A stretch of 64,000 nucleotides of DNA, taken from positions 60,368 through 124,367 of the forward strand of contig CAJUEX010000002.1 of assembly GCA_910585715.1 (NCBI GenBank), written 5' to 3'. The notes under the pieces are model-generated. The model was not told the DNA's origin. It saw nothing but the letters and a program-made list of their open reading frames with translations, and searched no databases. This DNA is from an uncultured Lachnospiraceae bacterium. Lineage in GTDB: Bacteria > Bacillota > Clostridia > Lachnospirales > Lachnospiraceae. Position 1 is the stretch's first letter. Each line of letters starts with the position of its first letter. This document shows positions 35,766-43,288 of the stretch, one piece after another. The translations under genes and the position numbers were made by a program.

Positions 35766-36549
35766 AAAACAGCGGGACAGATTAAAAAAGACGGGTTTGC
35801 TGCTGCTTATTATTTTACTTTTCTTTCTTGTGGTTTATATAAAAGAAATGTTATTAAAACAGGCAATTATATCCGATTATCAAGCTGTCAGTCAATATGA
35901 ATTGTTCATTCCGGATAAAAAGCTTTTTTATAATATGGCGCAGGAACAAATTATTGCAGGAACTTTAAAGGGTTATCGGGATGAACCGGAAGAAATGGAT
36001 AAGGCGGCATATGAGGTGTTTTATAATGTTATCAGGGAATTGGAAGAGAAATTTGAATGCCGGGTTATTTGTTTTAATCAGGTATATGTGGGCGGAAAGA
36101 AAAATGAGTACATTATATATACATATGATAAGAGCATAGGAGATTCCTTCATGGATATGGATTTTTTTCAAGTAAAAAAAGGAAGGTTATTTGAAGATAA
36201 AAAAAATGAGCTGGTAATCGTGAAGGGAAATAAAGATAAGCCGGGCAGTGAAATTCTTTATAACAGCGCAGATGGCAGGGAATACAAATTTCCAGTGGTG
36301 GGCAGGCTGAAAAGAAGCTATTTTCCAATTGGAACTATGCTTACAGAAAAGGTCTCCTGTCAGGTAATGGATTTCAGGGCCAATAAAAAGGCGGTTTATT
36401 TGTTAAATCCGGATAGTGAGTTTTGCAGGAGCAGGAATGTAAAGGGAAACGTATGCCTGGTATATATAAAATTTGAGGATAAAGATGCCCTGGAGGGTAA
36501 AGAGTATCTTGAAAGGTATGGTAAAGTTACAAAGATGAAATTGGAATAA
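35740..36549 (+). CDS. Bitopic membrane protein of the ABC cassette
   Basis: 269 residues from the ATG at 35740, preceded by GGGGGG; the open frame extends upstream to 35653 without a ribosome site. One membrane segment (about 15-35), then ~230 extracytoplasmic residues with FFQVKKGRLFED..NELVIVKGN, loosely like the MacB periplasmic core but lacking the other FtsX helices. Overlaps the previous gene by 26 bases. Function unknown. Confidence 0.72.
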   Translation: MYFIQNLNKKQRDRLKKTGLLLLIILLFFLVVYIKEMLLKQAIISDYQAVSQYELFIPDKKLFYNMAQEQIIAGTLKGYRDEPEEMDKAAYEVFYNVIRELEEKFECRVICFNQVYVGGKKNEYIIYTYDKSIGDSFMDMDFFQVKKGRLFEDKKNELVIVKGNKDKPGSEILYNSADGREYKFPVVGRLKRSYFPIGTMLTEKVSCQVMDFRANKKAVYLLNPDSEFCRSRNVKGNVCLVYIKFEDKDALEGKEYLERYGKVTKMKLE

Positions 36550-36605
36550 ATTGGAGGAAACCGGTTCAGCCAGTCTCCTTTTGAGATAAGTAAGAAGAGC
36601 GAAAA

Positions 36606-36643
36606 AAGGAGCTACGCACTGATTAATACGGCAGTTCCTTTTT
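36606..36643 (+). terminator. Terminator of the ABC cassette
   Basis: AAGGAGCT ... AGTTCCTT stem with an inner ACTG/CAGT pair, followed by TTTTTA. Confidence 0.6.
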
Positions 36644-36741
36644 ATGCTTGTGCTTATTTTTATTTCTGGTGCATTAAGCAATAAGGCACTCCTTTTACAT
36701 GGACTTTAGGCTTTTCATTTGTGTGGATCACCATTGGCTTG

Positions 36742-37323
36742 TCATTTACTTTTATTTAATCCGTCATACAGTATTTTTTCTTCTCCCGTTGAAAGAATTA
36801 CTTTCTTCTTATATAGCAAAGTCCATGATGCCTGATTCTTTGTATAATCCATTTTATCCTGCGGGAAAAACGAACGGCAGAAATATCTTCTTTCCTCTCC
36901 GTTCCCTGTCAGGAACAAAAAAATATTTCTTCCTTCTGCATTGTTTTTCATAATATAATCCGCTTTAATAACCGAATAAGCATTGAGTTTCCTGTTGTAC
37001 TTAAAGATCGTATCATTGCTGTCAATCATGCTTTCCAGAAGCGGGAACATATTTACCCTGTCTGCAATCCTGTAATACAGATCGGACGACTGGATTTGTT
37101 CTGCCGTTATCCGGCGTTCCTTTATTGCATCAAATATTTTTCCTCTGTCATGGACTAATTCCGGTCTGTCAGTCAGATATTGAAGTCCCATTAAATGGAA
37201 GCATTCTTTTTTATCAAAATTTATCTGTATTGAAACAGATTTATTTTTTCTTCCCAACACTAAATGGTATTCTTTATCCAGCAGTGTTCCAAAAGCCTCC
37301 ACGCAGTCATACACATTACGCAT
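36742..37323 (-). CDS. PBECR4-type nuclease-domain protein
   Basis: 193 residues from the ATG at 37323, which has AGAGGTAAG upstream; the frame stays open to another ATG at 37440. Recognisable as the PBECR4 family (phage-Barnase-EndoU-ColicinE5/D-RelE-like): LVLGRKNKSVSIQINFDKKECFHLMGLQYL, IKERRITAEQIQSSDLYYRIADRV, FKYNRKLNAYSVIKADYI. Such domains are predicted RNases in phages and mobile elements. No membrane segment or immunity gene is apparent. Its role here is unknown. Confidence 0.7.
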   Translation of the reverse strand: MRNVYDCVEAFGTLLDKEYHLVLGRKNKSVSIQINFDKKECFHLMGLQYLTDRPELVHDRGKIFDAIKERRITAEQIQSSDLYYRIADRVNMFPLLESMIDSNDTIFKYNRKLNAYSVIKADYIMKNNAEGRNIFLFLTGNGEERRYFCRSFFPQDKMDYTKNQASWTLLYKKKVILSTGEEKILYDGLNKSK

Positions 37324-37440
37324 CAGACTTACCTCTTTTACTTTTGAAATAGGAAAAGCCCTGCTTTCGCAGAGCTTTTCCTGACGTTTTCTTTCAACTG
37401 CATAGCAGCCTAGCCAGAATGCGGTAAACGTCAAACCCAT

Positions 37441-37740
37441 TCAAAGCTCGTAAGGCACTGCCTTCTGGCACAACACCTTATGTCAATGCTTTGACTGACA
37501 CTCAAGTTGCCCGTCTCTATTATTATATTACGACAGGCACGAAAATATGTCAATCAGAATTTCCAGAGGAATACACATCTGCGGTAACAGTTCAGCCGGC
37601 AGTTTTCCTACAGGAATCGGAATAGGGATTTGGGAGAACTGCCAGCTGAACTGTTACCATCTGTGCCTCCGACACGCCGATTACCTCCGCTAAGCAAGTC
37701 AACTATATTCTGCGTGATCCCGGTACAAAGTCCTCCCTGC
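37441..37740. pseudogene. Coding-like remnant interrupted by a hairpin element
   Basis: On the plus strand one open frame reads NPFKARKALPSGTTPYVNAL then TDTQVARLYYYITTG (from about 37433), and after the hairpin at 37584-37657 another reads ITSAKQVNYILRDPGTK (about 37680-37730). Both have protein-like composition but no start or stop that makes a gene. I do not recognise the family. Likely debris of an older gene. Confidence 0.35.
37584..37657. mobile_element. Coreless hairpin element with near-perfect 8-bp target duplication
   Basis: 74-bp element ending GTAACAG...CTGTTAC, with ~26-bp arms (2 mismatches) and a short loop. The flanks CATCTGCG (37576-37583) and CATCTGTG (37658-37665) agree at 7 of 8 positions. 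Arm sequence resembles 12917-12960 (AACAGTTCAGCC, CAGGAATC.GAA). Same termini and duplication size as the full elements but the structured core is absent. Confidence 0.75.
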
Positions 37741-38217
37741 TTACAGCCATTGTGCTGCCCAGTCAGCAAGCTCTTTGCCGGATGCGTTTGTCATAAACCG
37801 TTTTCCGCCCATTACCTTTGCACCTGCTGCCAGCGCCTGCATATTTTCTCCGGAACTGCCCATTCCGCTGCCGCCGGAGGTTGCAAAAGGAATTACTGTT
37901 TTACCGCTGAAGTCGTATGCTTCCATAAAGGTGTCAATGATGGAGGGCTCTCTGTACCACCATATGGGAAATCCGATAAACACCGTCTGGTATTGTGCCA
38001 TATCTGCCACCTGGGAGCTGATTGCCGGACGGCAGCTTCTGTCATTCATTTCAACAGAACTTCTGCTTTTCTTGTTCTGCCAGTCAAGGTCTGCATTTGT
38101 GTAAGGAGCTTCCGGCTTGATTTCAAACAAATCGGCTCCGATTTCCTGTGCCAGTTTTTCCGCTACTTTTTTTGTTACTCCGCTTGCGCTGAAATACGCA
38201 ACTAATGATTTACTCAT
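37741..38217 (-). CDS. Flavodoxin
   Basis: 158 residues from the ATG at 38217 (AGGAGG upstream; the frame is open further). Short-chain flavodoxin-like electron carrier with FMN loop [16 protein letters not shown] at the N-terminus, [24 protein letters not shown] and [21 protein letters not shown]. Member of the flavodoxin_4 type, often of redox/stress function. Divergent from a truncated MerR gene that may once have controlled it. Confidence 0.9.
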   Translation of the reverse strand: MSKSLVAYFSASGVTKKVAEKLAQEIGADLFEIKPEAPYTNADLDWQNKKSRSSVEMNDRSCRPAISSQVADMAQYQTVFIGFPIWWYREPSIIDTFMEAYDFSGKTVIPFATSGGSGMGSSGENMQALAAGAKVMGGKRFMTNASGKELADWAAQWL

Positions 38218-38514
38218 TGAAAATCCTCCTGTTTCAATATATTTATGGTTGATGTGCCGGATAGAAAATTCGGTCAATGAAAACAACCGGAAATGAAATC
38301 GTGACTTAAGTCATCATCCATCTGGAATACTTTTATTGACTTTCCTATCCATATTTCCTATAATATGTTCAAGTTAATAATACAACTTAAAGTTAACTTT
38401 AAATCAAGAACTATTTTTAAAATTTTAATTTTACAAAATATTAGATAAGATACAGCAATTCAGCAACAGTTCAAACAACAATTTTTTTTGCGGATTTTTT
38501 CAGGGAGGTTTCAT

Positions 38515-38700
38515 ATGCTTTATACAGTTGGTGAAATGGCGAAAATTTTAGGTGTTCCGGCGTCTACGCTCCGTTATTATGATAAAGAAGGGCTTCTTCC
38601 TTTCGTAGAACGTTCTAACGGCGGAATCCGTATGTTTACGGAAAAAGATTATGAATGGCTGAAGGTTATTGAATGCCTGAAAAAATCATCGGGATATTAG
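38515..38700 (+). pseudogene. Truncated MerR-family regulator
   Basis: 61 residues with a good GGGAGG start: TVGEMAKILGVPASTLRYYDKEGLLPF and the wing GGIRMFTEKDYEWLKVIECLKK are a complete MerR HTH. The reading frame then stops after SSGY, where relatives continue into the helical dimerisation and sensor region. No downstream continuation is visible. Probably inactive. It faces the flavodoxin gene, the usual target layout. Confidence 0.75.
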
Positions 38701-38722
38701 AAAAAAGATTTCTATGTAACAT

Positions 38723-38763
38723 AAAACATCCGCCAAAGCCAAATGCTAAAGCGGATGTTTTTA
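38723..38763. terminator. Bidirectional terminator
   Basis: AAAACATCCGC / GCGGATGTTTT stem, A-tract on one side and T-tract on the other, between the truncated merR and the convergent DUF6033 gene. Confidence 0.8.
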
Positions 38764-38783
38764 AAACGAATCTTCCCAATATG

Positions 38784-39596
38784 CTAAATAGAAAAATCTA
38801 ATTGGCTGCCCACAGCCCTTTCTTCTTCGGTCCGGAGATGATTGAACATATTCTGCTGGTAATACTGATCGATTTTCCGAAGCAGTTCATCTACGGAATT
38901 GGCAGTGATGGTAACGGTTTCTCCGTCTGTTTCCGAAGCGGTTTTCCTCTTTTCTTCTAACCGTTCCTCTGCCTTTTTCTTTTCCGCTTTTTTATCTGCT
39001 TTTTTCTTTTCCTGAACCTTTTCCTGAGCCTTCTTTTCAATCCGTTCCTTTTGGGTCGCCAGGGATTTATCAATCACTGCAAAGAAGGAGCCCATTCCGT
39101 TGTCGTTTACGGTCATTCCGTAAGCCTTAACGTTGTTTGCCATGCTGCCAAGCTGGGTCTTCATTTGTGAAAGACCGGATGCGGCATTGCTTAAAATTGC
39201 CTCGTATTTTTTCCGGTATGTTTCGTCGGTTGCCATCCGTTCAATCTTATCTGTATCAATTAAGACGGTAAGACCGTTTGGATTTGCAAAGCTTCCCTTC
39301 ATCATTTCGGCTTCCTGCTTTTTATCGGAAGCTACCAGTACGAAATTAAGATGTCCGTATTTCTTTTTCAGGGTGTTGTAGTAATCCAGCGCTGTCTGGC
39401 TCAGTTTAGGATTTCCGTAAGTGCCGGCGCCCTTTACTTCTACTTTGTCTTTTCCGTAAGCTCCCTCTGCCTCACCGGCAGCAGATGTCTTCTGGGAAGC
39501 TTCACTGCTTGTTACGTTTTTCTTTTCTCTGCTTTTTTCATAGCCGTAAGTATTTTCATAAGCTTGTGTATACAGGGAATTATTGATAGTTGCCAT
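38784..39596 (-). CDS. DUF6033 family protein
   Basis: 270 residues, no signal peptide. N-terminal low-complexity SLYTQAYENTYGYEKS, then a domain with LSQTALDYYNTLKKKYGHLNFVLVASDKKQEAEMMKG, and a long Lys/Glu coiled-coil stretch (about 185-225). This is the DUF6033 pattern common in Lachnospiraceae. Function unknown. GGAGG upstream of ATG. Confidence 0.75.
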   Translation of the reverse strand: MATINNSLYTQAYENTYGYEKSREKKNVTSSEASQKTSAAGEAEGAYGKDKVEVKGAGTYGNPKLSQTALDYYNTLKKKYGHLNFVLVASDKKQEAEMMKGSFANPNGLTVLIDTDKIERMATDETYRKKYEAILSNAASGLSQMKTQLGSMANNVKAYGMTVNDNGMGSFFAVIDKSLATQKERIEKKAQEKVQEKKKADKKAEKKKAEERLEEKRKTASETDGETVTITANSVDELLRKIDQYYQQNMFNHLRTEEERAVGSQLDFSI

Positions 39597-39717
39597 ATTC
39601 GATTTCCTCCTTAAAATCTTTTTTCTGCAAGTCCTTTTGCAGTTCCTGTTATAATGTTTATCGGCTGATTTGTCGGATTCTTTATGAAAAACAGACAGGA
39701 TTGGAAACTTATTTCCA

Positions 39718-40311
39718 TTATTTTTTCTTCAGCTGAAACTGCATTCCCTCGTAAACCCGGACAGGATTTCCCCGGATAATTTTATTGTGCTCCTGCCATG
39801 CAAGATTTGTCTGTTTTTTCTGTGCCTTTTTTTCTTTATCCATAAGAAGCTCCCGCATTTTTTTAAAAGCTTTTTGTTTGTTCATGTACTGACTTCTTTC
39901 TTCAGTAGAGGTAACGGAAATTCCTGTAGGAATATGGGTAATCCGTATTCCTGTTTCCACCTTATTCACATGCTGCCCGCCCTTGCCGCCGCTGTGAAAT
40001 TTTTCTATGCGAAAATCCTGTTTATCGGATATTTTTTCTTTTGCCGGAATAATGCTGACATCCACGAACCAGTTTTTTCTTTTGTGGCCGGGGCGGAAAG
40101 GGCTCTGGCAAATCCATTGTACACTGCCCTCCAGCATGGATAAATCTGATTTTGATTGAATCTGTATGGAATCAAAACAATTCTGCCCGTCGCCTCTTTT
40201 AGCAGACAGTAATTCTATATCAGGAAATTCCTCCTGCAAAGCCACAAAAAGCTTAGCTACTGCTAACTGGCATTCCAATGGCCCCTGTCCGGCGCTTAGT
40301 TGTATAATCAT
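39718..40311 (-). CDS. prfH: Peptide chain release factor-like protein PrfH
   Basis: 197 residues. Release-factor hydrolysis domain with the GGQ motif in KFHSGGKGGQHVNKVETGIRITHIPTGISV and the basic tail of class I release factors, but no codon-recognition domain. PrfH proteins encoded next to rtcB rescue ribosomes stalled by damage at the decoding centre (established for this family). Lies 14 bases after rtcB in the same direction. Confidence 0.93.
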   Translation of the reverse strand: MIIQLSAGQGPLECQLAVAKLFVALQEEFPDIELLSAKRGDGQNCFDSIQIQSKSDLSMLEGSVQWICQSPFRPGHKRKNWFVDVSIIPAKEKISDKQDFRIEKFHSGGKGGQHVNKVETGIRITHIPTGISVTSTEERSQYMNKQKAFKKMRELLMDKEKKAQKKQTNLAWQEHNKIIRGNPVRVYEGMQFQLKKK

Positions 40312-40325
40312 AGTTTACCTCCTGC

Positions 40326-41444
40326 TTACTTTTTGCTTCCTGCTTTAAAATTATATATCGGCTTTAAAAGCCCGGTAACTTCTACAGTATCCTTTATTTG
40401 TTCTAAAATCGTATTCATGCTCCGATAGGCAAAAGGAGCCTCATCTAAAGTATCAGGACCGATACAGCTGCAATAGATGCCTTCCATTTCCTTCCGAAAG
40501 GCGGAGACCGTATACCGGTTTTTTACTTCATCCCGCCGGAGGCTTCTGCCTGAGCCGTGAGGTGCGGAAAAATTCCATTCTTCATTGCCTTTTCCCATGC
40601 CAAGCAAAATCCCGTCCCGCATGTTTACCGGAATCAGGAGCCTTTCTCCCTTTTTGGCGGAAATAGCGCCTTTTCGCAACAGTCTCTGTCCGTTTTCCTC
40701 CTCCAGATAATTGTGGACGGAGGAAAATTCTTCTGTTGCTTTCAGCTTCATTCCCTTTATGATTTCCCGTAAAATAATTTCCCGGTTCAGGGCGGCATAC
40801 TCCTGCAGAATATGAATGTCATGTATATATTGTTCCATCAGCTCTCCTTCCAGAAAGGTCATGGGATAAGGAACCTCCACTGCCCGGGCTTTTAATAATG
40901 CTGCCGCCTTTTTTACATAGTGCTCCGTTACTTCCTTTCCAAGATGTCTGCTTCCGGTATGGACGGTAAGATAAAGGGTGCCGTCCTCTGCTTTGTCCAT
41001 TTCAATAAAGTGATTTCCGCCGCCTAAAGTACCAAGGCTGTGCAGCGCCTTATTTACATGGATATGTTCATAGCAAAGCAGCAGTTCTAATGGAAAATCC
41101 TCTGCCAGATAATGGGGTGTTTTCCGGATGGCAAAGCCGGAAGGAATTTTTTCTTTTATGAATTTATCCAGCTTTCCAAATTCCAGCCGTTTGTCTTTCA
41201 GAACAACGCAGCTGATGCCGCAGCCCACGTCAATTCCCAAAAGATGAGGGATTATCCGGTCATGAATGGTCATGGTCAGCCCAATGGGGCCGACTGCTCC
41301 CGGATGCACGTCAGGCATGATTCGGATGGAGCTGTTTTCAGATGCCTTGTCGTCACAAATCATCTTAATCTGTGACAGGGCATAATCCTCTATATCCTCC
41401 GTAAATATTTTTGCTGTTGTATAATTTCCTTTGATTTCTTTCAT
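40326..41444 (-). CDS. rtcB: RNA ligase RtcB (RtcB2 type)
   Basis: 372 residues, the short RtcB form. Manganese and guanylate motifs: LLGIDVGCGISC, LGTLGGGNHFIEMDKA, VHTGSRHLGKEV, and SAPHGSGRSLRRDE near the C-terminus, matching the GMP-accepting region. Joins RNA 2',3'-cyclic phosphate or 3'-phosphate ends to 5'-OH. Paired with PrfH it is thought to reseal cleaved 16S rRNA. GAGGA before ATG. A terminator sits about 40 bases upstream. Confidence 0.95.
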   Translation of the reverse strand: MKEIKGNYTTAKIFTEDIEDYALSQIKMICDDKASENSSIRIMPDVHPGAVGPIGLTMTIHDRIIPHLLGIDVGCGISCVVLKDKRLEFGKLDKFIKEKIPSGFAIRKTPHYLAEDFPLELLLCYEHIHVNKALHSLGTLGGGNHFIEMDKAEDGTLYLTVHTGSRHLGKEVTEHYVKKAAALLKARAVEVPYPMTFLEGELMEQYIHDIHILQEYAALNREIILREIIKGMKLKATEEFSSVHNYLEEENGQRLLRKGAISAKKGERLLIPVNMRDGILLGMGKGNEEWNFSAPHGSGRSLRRDEVKNRYTVSAFRKEMEGIYCSCIGPDTLDEAPFAYRSMNTILEQIKDTVEVTGLLKPIYNFKAGSKK

Positions 41445-41482
41445 AAATAATAAGTCCTCGTCTTTCTAAAAAAGGGCACAAA

Positions 41483-41508
41483 AAGACACCTCAAATAAGA
41501 GGTGTCTT
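41483..41508 (-). terminator. Terminator or attenuator between small ORF and rtcB
   Basis: Perfect 10-bp stem AAGACACCTC / GAGGTGTCTT with a 6-base loop. On the minus strand it runs straight into TTTTTGTGCCCTTTTTT. It ends about 40 bases before the rtcB start, so upstream transcription would have to read through it. Confidence 0.75.
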
Positions 41509-41626
41509 CATTATCGTTCTTTATCTGCTGTACACTTTATAAAAAATAAACAGACCGTGGCCGCCCGGCTTTTACAGGCAGGCAAAATCCATATATGCAG
41601 CCGGGAGCTGCATAGGAATATGCTGC

Positions 41627-41728
41627 TTAACGGGCTGTTTGCAGGAATAAAGGAAGGGTAATGGTGCCTCTCATTGCATTGTTTCTTTTATTTTCAATTG
41701 GGTTTTTCACAAGATAGCTTTTTAACAT
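41627..41728 (-). CDS. Putative 33-residue leader peptide upstream of rtcB
   Basis: Short frame starting MLKSYLVKNPIENKRN and ending LPLFLQTAR, with GGAAGG 8 bases before the ATG. It lies between a repeated leader sequence (41799-41831) and the terminator ahead of rtcB. Basic and partly hydrophobic, no signal peptide. It could be an attenuation leader or simply a small gene. Coding status is inferred only from the ribosome site and position. Confidence 0.4.
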   Translation of the reverse strand: MLKSYLVKNPIENKRNNAMRGTITLPLFLQTAR

Positions 41729-41798
41729 GATAATCGCCTTCCTTTCTTATTATGCGGGTTTATTCCCGCGAGCAACGAGCCAAGTGATTGCGTGCAAG

Positions 41799-41831
41799 CA
41801 TTTGGCAACTGCCGCGAGGGTCAAATGCCCC
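41799..41831. repeat. 33-bp repeat copy 1 (leader of small ORF)
   Basis: CATTTGGC.ACTGCCGCGA then G.GTCAAAT.CCCC, matching 42195-42227 with 3 differences in 33. Neighbouring GGGTTTATTCCCGC and GCCCC...GGGGT stretches suggest a folded leader on the minus strand. The rest of 41445-41936 holds the small ORF and terminator. Confidence 0.7.
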
Positions 41832-41936
41832 AAAGGGCGGGGTCTTTGACTTGTAACAGGGCTACTATAACACAAATTGGGGATTTTTGCTATAGTTTTT
41901 TTATTTTATCTGCTGGCATGTTCGGTAATAATCAGT

Positions 41937-42197
41937 TTATATGCCATATTTATCCCTCATCCCTGCTAAGGCTGCTTTGGCATCTTTTACCTGCCCGTTT
42001 TCTATTTGGATTTCCGATAGCTCAATATCTTTATACATTGTAAGTTGGCGCATGGCATTTTCATAAATTTCCATACTCATAATAACCATATCACCATATC
42101 CGTTTTTAGTAATATAAATGGGCTCATTTGATTTGTGACACATATCGGAAATTTCCGAAGTGTTCTTTAAGTCTTTGATAGGTATAATTTGTGGCAT
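41937..42197 (-). CDS. Orphan Phd/YefM-type antitoxin
   Basis: 86 residues: PIKDLKNTSEISDMCHKSNEPIYITKNGYGDMVIMSMEIYENAM is the Phd/YefM fold that binds DNA and neutralises a RelE/YoeB-type toxin through its C-terminus. No toxin gene is found in the ~110 bases downstream or nearby. The start codon overlaps repeat copy 2. It may be a leftover of a toxin-antitoxin pair or act on a toxin elsewhere. Confidence 0.85.
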   Translation of the reverse strand: MPQIIPIKDLKNTSEISDMCHKSNEPIYITKNGYGDMVIMSMEIYENAMRQLTMYKDIELSEIQIENGQVKDAKAALAGMRDKYGI

Positions 42198-42227
42198 TTG
42201 GCGACTGCCGCGAGAGTCAAATACCCC
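42195..42227. repeat. 33-bp repeat copy 2 (leader of antitoxin)
   Basis: Second copy of the repeat at 41799-41831, ending exactly at the antitoxin start codon on the minus strand. Followed outward by CCCCGCTCCTTGGGGCG and GCCCCG...CGGGGT pairs that can fold. Confidence 0.7.
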
Positions 42228-42300
42228 GCTCCTTGGGGCGTTTCAAGTTTGATGCCCCGTTGCTTGAGGCGGGGTCTTTAACTTTTTTGCAAGCCACCCC

Positions 42301-42768
42301 TTAAAAATTCCGCCCTTTATTAACGGCACAGCCCATCTGCAATATGTAAAAGAGCACGCCAAGGTTAAAAAACAGAAGAATAAGCGTCTGAACCGCAAAA
42401 TTTTCCAATGATCCCGTGGGAAGAAAGTTTAGAAATACCTGCAATAAAGGTTCGCTTTGACAGCCCTCGATAAAGCCATTATTGGAAATGCTGTAGAGGC
42501 TTAAATGAATTTGGTTTTCCCTGCAGAAAAGCTCCATTTCCTTTAAAAAGGGCAATACATGGGATGGTATGCCGTCTACATATAAAGGCAGACAGAACAC
42601 AACCGTATCTGCATCTGACAATTCATGCAGGATTCGCTGGTGGTCTTTTTGGTTTCTCAGCTTTTCCGTTACTTTCGTGCCTTTGACGAACAGACGCTGC
42701 AGGCTGAGAAAATAAGCAGAGGCGCAAAATCTTTTTTTGGGACTGCAGTTTATAAAGACTGTCTTCAT
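42301..42768 (-). CDS. Flavodoxin-like FMN reductase, probably C-terminally rearranged
   Basis: 155 residues. N-terminal MKTVFINCSPKKRFCASAYFLSLQ and DADTVVFCLPLYVDGIPSHVLPFLKEME are NADPH-dependent FMN-reductase/flavodoxin features. After SEPLLQVF the sequence switches to a hydrophobic helix (LILLFFNLGVLFYILQMG) rather than the expected last strands of the fold, so an internal deletion is likely. Overlaps the next gene by 4 bases. Confidence 0.6.
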   Translation of the reverse strand: MKTVFINCSPKKRFCASAYFLSLQRLFVKGTKVTEKLRNQKDHQRILHELSDADTVVFCLPLYVDGIPSHVLPFLKEMELFCRENQIHLSLYSISNNGFIEGCQSEPLLQVFLNFLPTGSLENFAVQTLILLFFNLGVLFYILQMGCAVNKGRNF

Positions 42769-43253
42769 ATTACATCCTCCAGTTTGGAAAGGTCATTTAG
42801 AAAAATAACCCGGGAATCCTCAAAACCGTCATTTAAGGCGTTTCTTTCCGCCATGTATGTAAAGGTGGCTTTTTCCGGTTGGGTAATGCTGCCATAGACA
42901 ATTACTTTAAGCAATTTATGCTTTCCATAACGCAGGGTATGGTGCATTTGCCTTCCCCGATAGGTACTAAGGGGAGTGGAGCTGCCAATGCTTCTGTCAA
43001 GAATATTTTTAATATTAGGGCTGTAGCTGCCATAGAGATTTTCTGTAATAATAATCAGCTCATCCGCCCGCCCGATTATGCGGCATGCCTGATGGAGGCT
43101 GTCCTTCATGAAGCATTCTGCCGGATGCTTTGTCCAACAGCCAAAGCATCCCCGGCAGGGGGCATATTTCCCGTCTGCGTGAATAAGGTCATCGCATTTT
43201 TCTTTAAGTGCTGCATTGTATTTTGCATCTAAATCATGCACAATTATTTTCAA
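42765..43253 (-). CDS. NAD(P)H-dependent flavin oxidoreductase with Cys motif
   Basis: 162 residues from the TTG at 43253, which follows GGGGGTGG and gives MKIIVHDLDAKY; the frame is open to 43319 without a ribosome site. Flavodoxin-like fold with CRGCFGCWTKHPAEC near residue 35, as in iron-sulfur flavoproteins and related reductases, then ENLYGSYSPNIKNILDRSIG. Coupled to the downstream reductase and just downstream of an AraC regulator. Confidence 0.75.
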   Translation of the reverse strand: MKIIVHDLDAKYNAALKEKCDDLIHADGKYAPCRGCFGCWTKHPAECFMKDSLHQACRIIGRADELIIITENLYGSYSPNIKNILDRSIGSSTPLSTYRGRQMHHTLRYGKHKLLKVIVYGSITQPEKATFTYMAERNALNDGFEDSRVIFLNDLSKLEDVI

Positions 43254-43288
43254 TCTTCCACCCCCGAAATCTTCACATAGTCCTTTTG

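Noticed and set aside
41820-41936. Toxin gene partner for the Phd-type antitoxin
   Set aside because: Read both strands; no RelE/YoeB/Doc-like frame is present.
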